Origin: Streptomyces odontomachi
Lineage (GTDB): Bacteria; Actinomycetota; Actinomycetes; Streptomycetales; Streptomycetaceae
Length of the DNA stretch: 64,000 nucleotides
Assembly (NCBI RefSeq): GCF_024435355.1
Contig: NZ_JAMJWG010000002.1
Coordinates: forward strand, 682,001 to 746,000
Reading direction: 5' to 3'
Under the pieces are notes generated by a model. That model worked only from the letters and a program-made list of their open reading frames with translations, was not told the origin of the DNA and made no database searches. Position numbers and translations under genes: made by a program. Below are positions 27,961 to 36,211 of this stretch, one piece after another; position 1 is the stretch's first letter; each line of letters opens with the position of its first letter.

Positions 27961-29174
27961 CACGAGACTCATCCGAACCCGGTGACGTCGCGACCATCGA
28001 CCTGGACACCGTGGACCTCGCCGACTCCGCGACGTTCCGCGACATCGACCTCACCGCGCTCTGGCGGCGGTTCCGCGACGAACGGCCGGTTCGCCTGCAA
28101 CCGGCGAGCGGCGGGCGCCCGGCCTTCTGGGCCGTGACCCGCTACGCCGACGCCCTGGCCGTCTACCGCGACCACGAACGCTTCACCACCGAGCAGGGCA
28201 ACATGCTGGCCACGCTGCTGACCGGCGGAGACACGGCCTCCCGCAAGATGCTCGCGGTCACCGACGGAGCCAAACACCGCGAGATGCGGCAGCTGATGGC
28301 CAAGGCCTTCTCGCCGCGCGTGCTCGGCGAGGTCGCCGAGCGGATCAAGACGCGCATCCACCGGCTGATCGCCGAGGCCGTGGAACGCGGTGAACTCGAC
28401 TACGCACGCGACGTGGCCGAGTACATCCCGATCGGCACCATCTGCGACCTGCTCGACATCCCCGAAGCGGACCGCGCGGACCTCCTCGAGTGGAGCAAGG
28501 GGGTCCTCAGCTCCGACACGGCGACGCCGAACCAGGCGGACATGGTCCTGGCCCGCAACGAGATGCTGCTCTACTTCACCAGCCTGGCCGCCGAGCGCCG
28601 CAAGAAGCCCGGTGACGACGTCATCAGCACCCTGGCGACGAGCTTCCTCACCCACGAGGAGGTCGTCTTCAACTGCTACAGCCTCATCATCGGCGGCGAC
28701 GAGTCCAGCCGGCTCAGCTCCATCGGCGCCATCCACGCCTTCGCCACGCATCCCGACCAGTGGCGCGCCCTGAAGGAGGGGCGGGTCACCGCGGACAGCG
28801 CCGTCGAGGAGATCCTGCGCTGGACGACCCCGCCGATGCACTTCGGCCGTCGTGCCCTCGTCGACGTGACGGTCGGCGACACGCCGATCCCGGCCGGCGC
28901 CGCCGTCACCGTCTGGAACTCCTCCGCCAACCACGACGAGCGTGCCTTCCCGCACCCGGAGCGCTTCGACCTGGCCCGTACCCCGAACAAGCACATCACC
29001 TTCGGCCACGGCACGCACTTCTGCATGGGTGCCTTCCTGGGGCGCGCGCAGTTGAAGGCGATGGTCGAGTCGGTGCGTGAGAGCGTCGACACGATCGAGT
29101 CACGCGGGGAGCCGCAGCAGATCCACTCCAACTTCATGTACGGGTACTGCCGCCTGCCGGTTGCCTTCGCTTAG
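27957..29174 (+). CDS. Cytochrome P450
   Basis: A soluble bacterial P450 of 405 residues, coupled to NRPS2 by the GTGA overlap. Heme-binding loop FGHGTHFCMGAFLGR (Cys ~357), ExxR in VEEILRW (~283), and an I-helix IIGGDESSRLSS (~242) in which the usual acid-Thr pair reads E-S. The GGDE(T/S)SR form resembles P450s that hydroxylate the beta-carbon of carrier-bound amino acids in antibiotic pathways, so I infer tailoring of an aminoacyl-PCP in this assembly line, though a free or released peptide is possible. Redox partners are not encoded nearby. Last gene of the core operon. Confidence 0.9.
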   Translation: MTRDSSEPGDVATIDLDTVDLADSATFRDIDLTALWRRFRDERPVRLQPASGGRPAFWAVTRYADALAVYRDHERFTTEQGNMLATLLTGGDTASRKMLAVTDGAKHREMRQLMAKAFSPRVLGEVAERIKTRIHRLIAEAVERGELDYARDVAEYIPIGTICDLLDIPEADRADLLEWSKGVLSSDTATPNQADMVLARNEMLLYFTSLAAERRKKPGDDVISTLATSFLTHEEVVFNCYSLIIGGDESSRLSSIGAIHAFATHPDQWRALKEGRVTADSAVEEILRWTTPPMHFGRRALVDVTVGDTPIPAGAAVTVWNSSANHDERAFPHPERFDLARTPNKHITFGHGTHFCMGAFLGRAQLKAMVESVRESVDTIESRGEPQQIHSNFMYGYCRLPVAFA

Positions 29175-29215
29175 CGGGCAACCGGCGGGCGACTCCCCTG
29201 CCGGGCGGAATGCGG

Positions 29216-29237
29216 GAGGGCTCCGACCGGAGCCCTC
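29216..29237. terminator. Bidirectional hairpin between P450 and flavin reductase
   Basis: GAGGGCTCCG-AC-CGGAGCCCTC, a perfect 10-bp stem with a very tight 2-base centre, placed exactly between the convergent P450 and flavin reductase genes and touching the reductase stop codon. Confidence 0.6.
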
Positions 29238-29733
29238 AGATCTCGGAGGAGAGCAGCGCGGGGTCGGGCCACTGCGCGAACTCGCGCAGCCCGAACATCA
29301 GGGGCCGGACGTTCCCGCGCTGGGTGATCCGGGTGACCTCACCGAACACGACGGTGTGGTCACCGACCGAGGTCTGCCGCAGCACCTGGCAGTCCGCGGT
29401 GGTGTGTGCGGCCTCGCTCAGATGCGGGCCCTGTGCGCCGGGCTCCATGTCCCAGCGGACCCGTTCGAAACGGTCGGGCGAGCCGGAGGCGAACAGCTCG
29501 GCGACGGGCTGGGCGTCCGCCCGCAGCAGGTTCAGCGCGAAGCCGCCGTGCGCCAGCACCGCGCCCAGCGTCGGGCTGGCACTGCGCAGGCTCACCAGCA
29601 GACAGGGCGGTTCCAATGCCACGCTGGCGATCGAGGTGCAGGTCATGCCGGCGGGCCGGTCGTCGTGGCCGATCGCGGTCACGATGCCCACGCCGGTCGG
29701 GAACGTCGCCATCACGATACGTAGATCGACCAT
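29236..29733 (-). CDS. Flavin reductase (FADH2 supply for halogenase)
   Basis: A 165-residue NAD(P)H:flavin oxidoreductase of the HpaC/RebF-like fold: MATFPTGVGIVTA near the N-terminus, GMTCTSIASVALEPPCLLVSL (flavin-binding block, ~30-50) and FGEVTRI. Flavin-dependent halogenases need free FADH2, and the halogenase gene lies directly upstream on the same strand (78-base gap), so this is its probable partner. The annotated ATG 29733 has only a weak upstream GAAAG; an internal ATG at 29712 (MATFPTG) is the alternative start. Confidence 0.88.
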   Translation of the reverse strand: MVDLRIVMATFPTGVGIVTAIGHDDRPAGMTCTSIASVALEPPCLLVSLRSASPTLGAVLAHGGFALNLLRADAQPVAELFASGSPDRFERVRWDMEPGAQGPHLSEAAHTTADCQVLRQTSVGDHTVVFGEVTRITQRGNVRPLMFGLREFAQWPDPALLSSEI

Positions 29734-29755
29734 CTTTCAGGTCCTCTCGGTGGAC

Positions 29756-29779
29756 GGCGGAGGCCGTACGGCCTCCGCC
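29756..29779 (-). repeat. 24-base perfect palindrome in the halogenase-reductase gap
   Basis: GGCGGAGGCCGT is followed directly by its reverse complement ACGGCCTCCGCC, with no loop. It lies between the halogenase stop and the flavin reductase start and could act as a partial terminator, RNA-stability hairpin or protein site. Confidence 0.6.
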
Positions 29780-29810
29780 TGGTCGTGCACGGATTCGTCG
29801 ACCGTCCGTC

Positions 29811-31400
29811 TCACCGGCCGTGGAGCTGCTTCAGGTACTCGTAGTTGCTCGGCAGGCTCTCCACCAGGCTCTGCTGGTCCTTCTTGATCTCCTCGAAGAG
29901 CGGCCCGGCCGCCTCCACCGCCGAACGCCGGTGCTGGAGCGAGGGCAGCACACGATCGGGGAGCAGCCCGAGCCCGGCGAAGATGCAGTAATAGCTGCCG
30001 TTGGTCCAGAAGTTGCGGAACTCGGCTTCGAAGTTGCCGTAGTACCCGTCCTCGCTGGTGATCGGCGGGTTCACCGGCAGGCCCGCCTTGTAGGTGGCGA
30101 TCTTCTCCTTGATGTGGTCCGCGAGGTTCAGTTCCTTGTTGGCCCGCCAGAACGGCGTGTCCATACGCGGCGCGAAGTAGAAGTGCGCCTGGAGGAAGTC
30201 GCGGGTGTCGTCGAACATCGCCTCGATCTCGGTGTTGAACCGGTCGGACAGGACCGTGTCGCAGTCCTTGTTCGGGAAGTGCTTGACCAGGTAGTAGATC
30301 GCGGCGGTGGTGAAGTAGATGCCGGTGGACTCCAGTGGTTCGACGAAGCAGGAGGACAGGCCGATGCTGACGCAGTTGCGCACCCAGGCGCGGCGGTTGC
30401 GCCCGACCCGGAAGCGGACGTGGTTGAACTCGGTCTTCTCGGGGTCGAGACCCCACATCTTGGAGAACTCCAACGTCGCCTCGTCCTGGGTGGCGAAGCG
30501 ACTGGAGTGGACGTAGCCGGTGCCGTGCCGGCCCAGCATCGGGATCTTCCAGGCCCATCCCGAGTTCATCGCGATCGACGAGGTGTACGGCTCGACGCCG
30601 TGCTTCTCGTCGTCGTTGGGGATCGCGGTCGCCACGGCGCGGTCGTTGATCAGGTGGTCGCTCATGTCCAGGAAGGGCTCGCGCATGGCCTGGTTGATGA
30701 GCAGGCCGCGGAAGCCGGAGCAGTCCACGAACAGATCGCCCTCGAGCACCTTGCCCGACTTGGTGTGCAGGGCGGTGATGAATCCTCTCGAGTCGAGGTC
30801 CACCGTGGTCATCTCGTCCTTGACGTGCACCACGCCCTGCTTCTCGGTGGCGAAGCGGCACAGGAAGTTGGCGACGAGCTGCGCGTCGAAGTGCCACGCG
30901 TAGCGGGTGGCACGGCGGCCGTCGAACCAGCGCGGCGCCCGGTTGGCGTCCATCATGGCCGGCTCGCGGAAGCAGGCGTAGTCGTACGGCTCGTCCGTGC
31001 GGCCCGCCTGGAAGTCACGGAACCAGTAGTGGGAGAGCGGCACGCCGCCGGATTCGGGCAGCAACCCGAACGGGTGGAAGAACTGGTCGGTACGTGTCCC
31101 GAGGGGCCGCGGACGGGTGCTCGCCTCACCGGGCGTACGCCAGTTGATGAACTTCACGGCGGTCTTGAACGCCGCGTTGCACTCCGGCATCCAGTCCTCC
31201 TCGGCCAGGCCGAGGAAGTCGAAGAACGTCTTCTGAAGGTTGGGCACGGTGGCCTCGCCGACACCGATGCGCGGGATGGTCGGGGCCTCCAGCACGGTGA
31301 CGGTGACGTTCTCCTCCAGCGCCTTGCTCAGGTACGCGGCGGTCATCCAGCCCGCCGTACCGCCCCCCAGGATCACGACGTTGCGAATCTGATCGTCCAC
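29811..31400 (-). CDS. FAD-dependent halogenase, tryptophan-halogenase family
   Basis: Forms HOCl or HOBr at a flavin and halogenates an activated aromatic ring through a Lys chloramine. It has 529 residues, full length. N-terminal GGGTAGW (~12) binds [13 protein letters not shown] (~48); the catalytic Lys lies in the [15 protein letters not shown] block (~75-88); the halogenase marker WAWKIP (WxWxIP, ~280); PLESTGIY (~355) carries the Glu aligned with the catalytic Glu of PrnA/RebH. These features point to free tryptophan or a similar indole substrate, yet no adenylation domain here reads as Trp, so a Phe- or cinnamate-derived ring or a peptide-bound ring cannot be excluded. It starts 58 bases from a putative SARP operator in a divergent promoter region. 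Confidence 0.92.
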   Translation of the reverse strand: MDDQIRNVVILGGGTAGWMTAAYLSKALEENVTVTVLEAPTIPRIGVGEATVPNLQKTFFDFLGLAEEDWMPECNAAFKTAVKFINWRTPGEASTRPRPLGTRTDQFFHPFGLLPESGGVPLSHYWFRDFQAGRTDEPYDYACFREPAMMDANRAPRWFDGRRATRYAWHFDAQLVANFLCRFATEKQGVVHVKDEMTTVDLDSRGFITALHTKSGKVLEGDLFVDCSGFRGLLINQAMREPFLDMSDHLINDRAVATAIPNDDEKHGVEPYTSSIAMNSGWAWKIPMLGRHGTGYVHSSRFATQDEATLEFSKMWGLDPEKTEFNHVRFRVGRNRRAWVRNCVSIGLSSCFVEPLESTGIYFTTAAIYYLVKHFPNKDCDTVLSDRFNTEIEAMFDDTRDFLQAHFYFAPRMDTPFWRANKELNLADHIKEKIATYKAGLPVNPPITSEDGYYGNFEAEFRNFWTNGSYYCIFAGLGLLPDRVLPSLQHRRSAVEAAGPLFEEIKKDQQSLVESLPSNYEYLKQLHGR

Positions 31401-31458
31401 GGATGACCGACCCTTCCAGTTCTTGAGGTCAACGGGCCGTTCAGCCTGCGCGGATCCG

Positions 31459-31476
31459 CTATATCCGTGCTATGCC
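31459..31476 (-). promoter_or_regulatory. Putative SARP operator for the halogenase operon
   Basis: Read on the minus strand: GGCATAG-CACG-GATATAG, two heptamers at 11-bp period, 58 bases before the halogenase ATG. It is the mirror partner of the site at 31482-31499; together they form an imperfect 18-bp inverted repeat (15 of 18 matching) in the divergent promoter. Confidence 0.6.
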
Positions 31477-31481
31477 CAGCC

Positions 31482-31499
31482 GGTATGGCTCGGATATAG
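31482..31499 (+). promoter_or_regulatory. Putative SARP operator for the ACP operon
   Basis: GGTATGG-CTCG-GATATAG, differing from the site before the hydroxylase at 13759-13776 at two of 18 positions. It lies 52 bases before the GTG of the ACP gene. Confidence 0.6.
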
Positions 31500-31551
31500 A
31501 AGGCTGCCGGACACTGCCCCGCGAGGTGGGAAACCGATCGAGGGGGCGTGC

Positions 31552-31866
31552 GTGGCCGAGCAGACCGCGAAACTCGACGAGGCGCTGCGCGCGGAGATCA
31601 AGGACATCGTGTGCGGGCTGCTGCGCGCCGACCCGGACACCGTCACGCTCACGAGCCGCTTCGTGGAGGACCACGGTGCCGACTCGCTCCAGTTCGTGGA
31701 CATGCTCGCCTCGGTCGAGCGGGTCTGCGGCGTGCTGGTCCCCCCGGAGGAGATGAGCCGGATGACGACGCTGGGCGGGGTCTACTCGGTGCTGGAACAG
31801 GTGCTGGACTGCACTCCCCCGGGGGATGACCTCCGGACCAGCCGGACGAGCAGGCCGGCCGGGTGA
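31552..31866 (+). CDS. Acyl carrier protein
   Basis: A 104-residue discrete carrier protein with the phosphopantetheine attachment site in DHGADSLQFVDML (Ser ~40). GTG 31552 is chosen because GAGGGGG lies 5 bases upstream and the helix-forming N-terminus EALRAEIKDIVCGLL then follows; the open frame extends further upstream into the promoter. Its tail of about 25 residues after the fold is Thr/Ser/Arg-rich. It leads the second operon and is followed by a stand-alone condensation domain, so it probably carries an acyl or aminoacyl group, perhaps the aryl acid from the PAL/ligase genes, for transfer onto the peptide. Confidence 0.9.
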   Translation: MAEQTAKLDEALRAEIKDIVCGLLRADPDTVTLTSRFVEDHGADSLQFVDMLASVERVCGVLVPPEEMSRMTTLGGVYSVLEQVLDCTPPGDDLRTSRTSRPAG

Positions 31867-31902
31867 CCGGCGCGGACATCGCGCGGGAAAGCTGAGTAGC
31901 AC

Positions 31903-33255
31903 ATGACCTCGTCCCCTTCGAAGCCGCTCTCCGTCATCCAGCAGGCGATGTGGCTCGAGTACCGGCTGGCGCCGGCCAGTTCGGCCTACAACCTGGTGCT
32001 CCCGATCCGCATCCGCTCGCCGCACGACGTGCGGGCGCTGAGCCGCGCCGTCGAACTCGTCGGCGCGCGGCACGAGCTGCTGCGCACCCGCTTCGTCGAA
32101 CTCGCCGACGAGCCGCGCCGGGTCCCGTCCGACGCTCCGCTGGCCCGGCTGGACGTCATCGAGTCCCCGCCGGAGCTGCTGCGCGACGCCGTGCGCGACT
32201 ATGTGGGCCGGCCCTTCGACCTCTCCGAGGGCGCGTTCCGGGTCGGTCTGATCGTGGCCGCTCCCGACGACGCCGTGCTCGTGCCCGTCGTCCATCACAT
32301 CGCCGGCGACTTCGTGTCGCACTGGCTGATCGTGCGCGACCTGCTCGACGCCTGCCAGCACGGGGACCTGCCCGAGGCCGAGGGCGGCTACGACCTCTAC
32401 GTGGCGGAAGAGGCCAGGGTGGTCGCCTCGGACATCGGCACCCGCTCGCATGCCCACTGGTCCGCCCGGATCGAGGGCGCGACGGCCGCCGAGCTGCCGA
32501 CCGACCGTCCCCGTCCGGCGCTGCCCCGGCATGTGGGCGCGACCTGCAAGGTCCGGCTGGCCGCTGACGTCACCGAGCGGTTGCCCGCCGCGGCCGAGGC
32601 GGCCGGTGTCACGCCGTTCGCCTACCTGCTCGGCAGCTTCAACGCCGTGCTGCGGCACTACACGGGCCTGGACGACTTCGTCGTCGGCTGCCCGGCGACC
32701 AGCCGGCTCGGCACCCAGTTGCGTGACGTGGTCGGGTGCTTCGTCAATCCGCTGCCGATCCGCGCGCACTTCACGCCGACCACCACGTTCCGCGAGGTGA
32801 TCGCCGCCGCGAACGAACAGGTGCGCTCCAGCATGCTGCACGTGCGCTATCCCTGCGGACTGCTGGGCAGTGGTGCCCCGTTGTTCCGTCTGGCGGTCCT
32901 GCTGGTGGCGATGGACCGGCGCGAGCCGTCCATCCCGAACCCCGTAGCCGACCAGGAGTGCGGCCCCACGATCGAGTACGCCGGGATGCGGGTGGCGCTG
33001 ATGGACGTGCCCTCGCAGGAGGGTCAGTTGGACCTGGTGATCCGCCTCGAGCAGAGCGAAGCGGGGATCGACATGGTCTGCACCTACGACACGGACCTCT
33101 TCGACGCGGGCACCATCGAACGTTTCGCCGGCCACTACCAGCGGTTCGCACGCGCCGCGGTCGAGGACGTGGACTCCACGGTGGCCTCCCAGTCCCTGTC
33201 CGACGGCGACGAACTGCGGGATCTCCTTGCGCTGGGCGGAGTATGGAGCCAATAG
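31903..33255 (+). CDS. Stand-alone NRPS condensation domain
   Basis: A single 450-residue C domain with no carrier or adenylation domain. It follows the whole fold: SVIQQAMWLEYRLAP at the start, RHELLRTRF (~60), the active site VVHHIAGDFVSHWL (~135), LPTDRPRP, and VGCFVNPLPIR (~285). The second His and Asp of HHxxxDG remain but Gly is Phe. Such free-standing C domains form amide or ester bonds between carrier-bound groups or release a peptide onto a free amine or alcohol. Placement right after the ACP suggests they work together, either for N-acylation of the first residue or for chain release from NRPS2, which lacks a thioesterase. Confidence 0.9.
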   Translation: MTSSPSKPLSVIQQAMWLEYRLAPASSAYNLVLPIRIRSPHDVRALSRAVELVGARHELLRTRFVELADEPRRVPSDAPLARLDVIESPPELLRDAVRDYVGRPFDLSEGAFRVGLIVAAPDDAVLVPVVHHIAGDFVSHWLIVRDLLDACQHGDLPEAEGGYDLYVAEEARVVASDIGTRSHAHWSARIEGATAAELPTDRPRPALPRHVGATCKVRLAADVTERLPAAAEAAGVTPFAYLLGSFNAVLRHYTGLDDFVVGCPATSRLGTQLRDVVGCFVNPLPIRAHFTPTTTFREVIAAANEQVRSSMLHVRYPCGLLGSGAPLFRLAVLLVAMDRREPSIPNPVADQECGPTIEYAGMRVALMDVPSQEGQLDLVIRLEQSEAGIDMVCTYDTDLFDAGTIERFAGHYQRFARAAVEDVDSTVASQSLSDGDELRDLLALGGVWSQ

Positions 33256-34188
33256 ATGCCGCCTCGGTATGAAGGCCCCATGAAGAACCTGATCTCCTTG
33301 TCGGACCTTCCTGACGACAACCTGCACGCGCTGGTGTCCGACGCACTCCACCACGCGGCCGGGGCTGGCGAACCCTCCCTGCACGGACGGATCGTGGGGA
33401 CGTATTTCCGGGCGACCTCGACCCGTACCCGGACCGCCTTCACCGCCGGCGCACTCCGGCTCGGCGCCCAGGTGATCGCTTTCGGCCCCGAGGACATGCA
33501 GCTCGTGACGGGCGAGAGCACCCGGGACACCGGACGGGTGCTCTCCGGAATGATCGACGCCCTCGTGGCCCGCACCACGGGAAGCACCGAGGAGCTGCTC
33601 GACTTCGCCGCCCAGGGCAGGATGCCGGTGATCAACGCGATGAGCGCCGGCGAGCACCCGACGCAGGCACTCGCCGACCTGACGACGCTCCACGAGCGCT
33701 TCGGCCAGCTCGAGGACCTCAGCGTGCTCTACGTCGGGGAGGGCAACAGCACCGCCGCGGCGCTGGCCCTGGCGCTGAGCCGGTACCGCGGCGTGCACCT
33801 GCAGTTCCGCACGCCGCCGGGGTACGGGCTGCCGGCCGAGTACAGCCGGCAGGCGAACGCCAACGCCACCCGCAGCGGCGCGACCGTGATCGAGCGGCAC
33901 GACATGGCCGATCTTCCGAAGGACTTCGACGCCATCTACACCACCCGGTGGCAGACGACGGGCACCAGCAAGCCGGATCCGAACTGGCGGACGGTCTTCG
34001 CGCCGTTCCAGGTGTCCTCGGCACTGTGGGAGGGGAGCCCGAAGGCCGTGTTCCTGCACGATCTTCCCGCCCACCGCGGCGAGGAGGTCAGCGCGGAGGT
34101 GCTCGACGGCCCGGCGAGCCTCGCCTTCCGGCAGGCGGAGCACAAGATGCACAGCGCCATGGCGGTGCTGCGGTGGTGCCTCGGGTGA
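33256..34188 (+). CDS. Ornithine-carbamoyltransferase-like enzyme (probable Dap carbamoylation)
   Basis: Aspartate/ornithine carbamoyltransferase fold, 310 residues. Carbamoyl-phosphate motif FRATSTRTRTAF (~54-65), HPTQALADL (~135), and HDLPAHRGEEV (~275), where the OTC motif has HCLP; the ornithine-binding DxxxSMG loop is not recognisable. The changes suggest an amine other than ornithine. Since SbnA/SbnB make L-Dap in this cluster and pathways such as viomycin and zwittermicin carbamoylate Dap, I infer formation of beta-ureidoalanine. ATG 33256 directly follows the upstream stop (TAGATG); ATG 33280 behind GAAGG, giving MKNLISLSDL, is an equally good start. It overlaps the MFS gene by GTGA. 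Confidence 0.82.
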   Translation: MPPRYEGPMKNLISLSDLPDDNLHALVSDALHHAAGAGEPSLHGRIVGTYFRATSTRTRTAFTAGALRLGAQVIAFGPEDMQLVTGESTRDTGRVLSGMIDALVARTTGSTEELLDFAAQGRMPVINAMSAGEHPTQALADLTTLHERFGQLEDLSVLYVGEGNSTAAALALALSRYRGVHLQFRTPPGYGLPAEYSRQANANATRSGATVIERHDMADLPKDFDAIYTTRWQTTGTSKPDPNWRTVFAPFQVSSALWEGSPKAVFLHDLPAHRGEEVSAEVLDGPASLAFRQAEHKMHSAMAVLRWCLG

Positions 34189-35432
34189 CCACGGCCGACG
34201 AGCGGATCACCGTCAAACCCCTCCGACGCAACCGGGACTTCGGGCTGCTGTGGGTGGGCGCCGGTTTCTCGTACCTGGGCTCACGCGTCACCGCGCTTGT
34301 GTACCCCATGCTCCTGCTCTGGGGCGGCGGCTCCACCGTGACGGCCGGGCTGCTGGGTTTCACCGCCCTGCTGCCGCAGCTCGTGGTGCAGCTGCCCGCC
34401 GGGGCCTTCGTGGACCGCCGGGACCGGCGCAAACTGATGATCGCCAGCGAGCTCGGCATCGTGCTGGCCGTCGGCAGCCTGGTCGTTCCGCTCCTCGGGG
34501 GCCACCTGTGGCTGCCGCAGCTCTTCGCGGTCGCGTTCGTCGAGGGCAGCTTGCAGGTGGTGTACCAGCTGGCCGAGCGCTCCGCCGTGCCCCAGTTGGT
34601 ACCCCCCGAGCAGCTCCCCGCGGCCTACAGCGGAAACGAGGCCCGCACGCGCGCCGCCTCGATGCTCGGCCAGCCGGCGGGCACGGCACTGTTCGCGGTC
34701 GGCAACGCGGTCCCGCTGCTGCTCGCCGTCGGCACCCGGATCGTGGCGCTCGCCTCGTTGCTCGGTATCCGCGCGAGCTTCGACGCCGCGCGCAAGGTGT
34801 CACAGGCACCGGTCCTCGCCGACATCGGGGACGGAATCCGCTGGCTGTGGCGGCAGCGCTTCCTGCGCGCCGTCCTGCTCATCCTGGCCGGCACCAACAT
34901 GATCAACCAGATGCTGGTCTTCGCGATGCTGCCGCTCTTCCGCGCCGAGGGGTGGGCGAACGGCCTGGTCGGCGTGGTCGTCGCCAGCGCCTCGGCGGGC
35001 GGTCTGGTCGGTGCGCTCACCGCCGGCCTGTGGATGCGGATCTGGGGCCTGCGACGCATCCTGATCGTCGCCACGGCGGTGTGGGCGATCGTGACGCTCC
35101 TCGTCGCGCCGGTGCACAACGTCGTGGTGATCGGCATGCTGTTCGCCGCGAGTGGGTATGTCGGAGGCGCGTTCAACGTACCCGCGATCGTGTACGTGAT
35201 GCGCATCACCCCGCCGGAGATGCAGGGGCGGGTCTCCAGTGTCGCGAACTTGGTCAGCTACGGCGCGATGGCGCTCGGGTGGGCGGTGGAAGGTCCGCTC
35301 CTCGAAATGATGACCCCCCGTCAAACCATCATTACCATAGGTGCCGGTCTAACGTTGATCACAGTGAGCGCGATCCTGAGCCCGGCAATCCGCGGTGCGG
35401 TAAGCGCTGCGGAGACCGAGCCACTCGCCTAA
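34185..35432 (+). CDS. MFS exporter (EntS-like, 12 TM)
   Basis: Major-facilitator membrane protein of 415 residues, GTG start coupled to the previous stop. It begins with the short cytoplasmic RNRDFGLLWVGAGFSYLGSRVTA typical of the enterobactin-exporter-like MFS_3 group; the loop 2-3 signature PAGAFVDRRDRRKLM is clear, and about twelve hydrophobic helices follow. In this operon it most likely exports the peptide product, giving self-resistance. The end of the gene (35290-35370) is less GC-rich than its surroundings. Confidence 0.88.
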   Translation: MTTADERITVKPLRRNRDFGLLWVGAGFSYLGSRVTALVYPMLLLWGGGSTVTAGLLGFTALLPQLVVQLPAGAFVDRRDRRKLMIASELGIVLAVGSLVVPLLGGHLWLPQLFAVAFVEGSLQVVYQLAERSAVPQLVPPEQLPAAYSGNEARTRAASMLGQPAGTALFAVGNAVPLLLAVGTRIVALASLLGIRASFDAARKVSQAPVLADIGDGIRWLWRQRFLRAVLLILAGTNMINQMLVFAMLPLFRAEGWANGLVGVVVASASAGGLVGALTAGLWMRIWGLRRILIVATAVWAIVTLLVAPVHNVVVIGMLFAASGYVGGAFNVPAIVYVMRITPPEMQGRVSSVANLVSYGAMALGWAVEGPLLEMMTPRQTIITIGAGLTLITVSAILSPAIRGAVSAAETEPLA

Positions 35433-35449
35433 GTAACTCGGAAGGGTAC

Positions 35450-36211
35450 ATGGTGCGCAGAAACCCGGTCTCCACAGAGGTGGCCGTCCGGTTGGAGTCG
35501 GTGACGAAGGCCTATGGCAAAGGCAATGGTCTGGTCACCGCGCTGAACGACGTCTCGGTCGCGATGCCACGAGGCACGTTCACCGCGATCATGGGTCCTT
35601 CGGGCTCCGGCAAGAGCACCTTCCTGCACTGCGCAGCCGGTCTCGACCGGCCCACCTCGGGCCGGATCTTCCTCGGCTCGATGTCGTCCGACTTATCCAC
35701 CCTGTCCGAGAGCCAGCTCACCGAGCTGCGCCGGGACCGGATCGGCTTCGTGTTCCAGTCCTTCAACCTGCTGGCCGCGTTGACCGTGCAGCAGAACGTC
35801 ACCCTGCCGCTGCGGCTGGCCGGGCGCCGCACCAACCGGGCCCACCTGGCCGACACGCTGGCCAGGGTCGGGCTCACCGACCGGGCCAAGCACCTGCCCT
35901 CACAGCTGTCCGGCGGACAGCAGCAGCGCGTGGCCATCGCACGCGCGCTGATCACCCAGCCGGACGTGATCTTCGCCGACGAGCCCACCGGCGCCCTCGA
36001 CACCGTCACCGCCCGGGAGATCCTGAAACTGCTGCGGCACACCGTGGACACCGCCGGGCAGACGATCGTCATGGTCACGCACGACCCGGTGGCCGCCTCG
36101 TACGCCGACGCCGTGCTCTTCCTCGCCGACGGAAGCATCGTGGACACCGGTACGGGCTTCACCGCCGACCAGATCGCCGACCGGATGACGCACCTGGGAG
36201 CGTGGGCCTGA
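35450..36211 (+). CDS. ABC transporter ATP-binding protein (MacB/LolD type)
   Basis: 253 residues; ATG 35450 behind GGAAGGG. Walker A MGPSGSGKST (~47), Q-loop VFQSFNLL, signature LSGGQQQR (~150), Walker B VIFADEPTGALD, and switch His MVTHD. This is the standard ATPase of MacB/LolCD-like systems. It partners with the FtsX-type permease that follows, whose ATG overlaps its stop (TGATG). Likely role: export of, or immunity to, the peptide product. Confidence 0.93.
   Translation: MVRRNPVSTEVAVRLESVTKAYGKGNGLVTALNDVSVAMPRGTFTAIMGPSGSGKSTFLHCAAGLDRPTSGRIFLGSMSSDLSTLSESQLTELRRDRIGFVFQSFNLLAALTVQQNVTLPLRLAGRRTNRAHLADTLARVGLTDRAKHLPSQLSGGQQQRVAIARALITQPDVIFADEPTGALDTVTAREILKLLRHTVDTAGQTIVMVTHDPVAASYADAVLFLADGSIVDTGTGFTADQIADRMTHLGAWA

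Noticed and set aside
23950..27972. A 1340-codon minus-strand open frame opposite NRPS2
   Set aside because: Same reason; antisense to clear C, A and PCP domains and without a ribosome-binding site.
31423..31551. An upstream extension of the ACP gene (start near 31423)
   Set aside because: It would run through the divergent promoter and both putative SARP sites, and has no similarity; the GTG at 31552 has a good ribosome-binding site.
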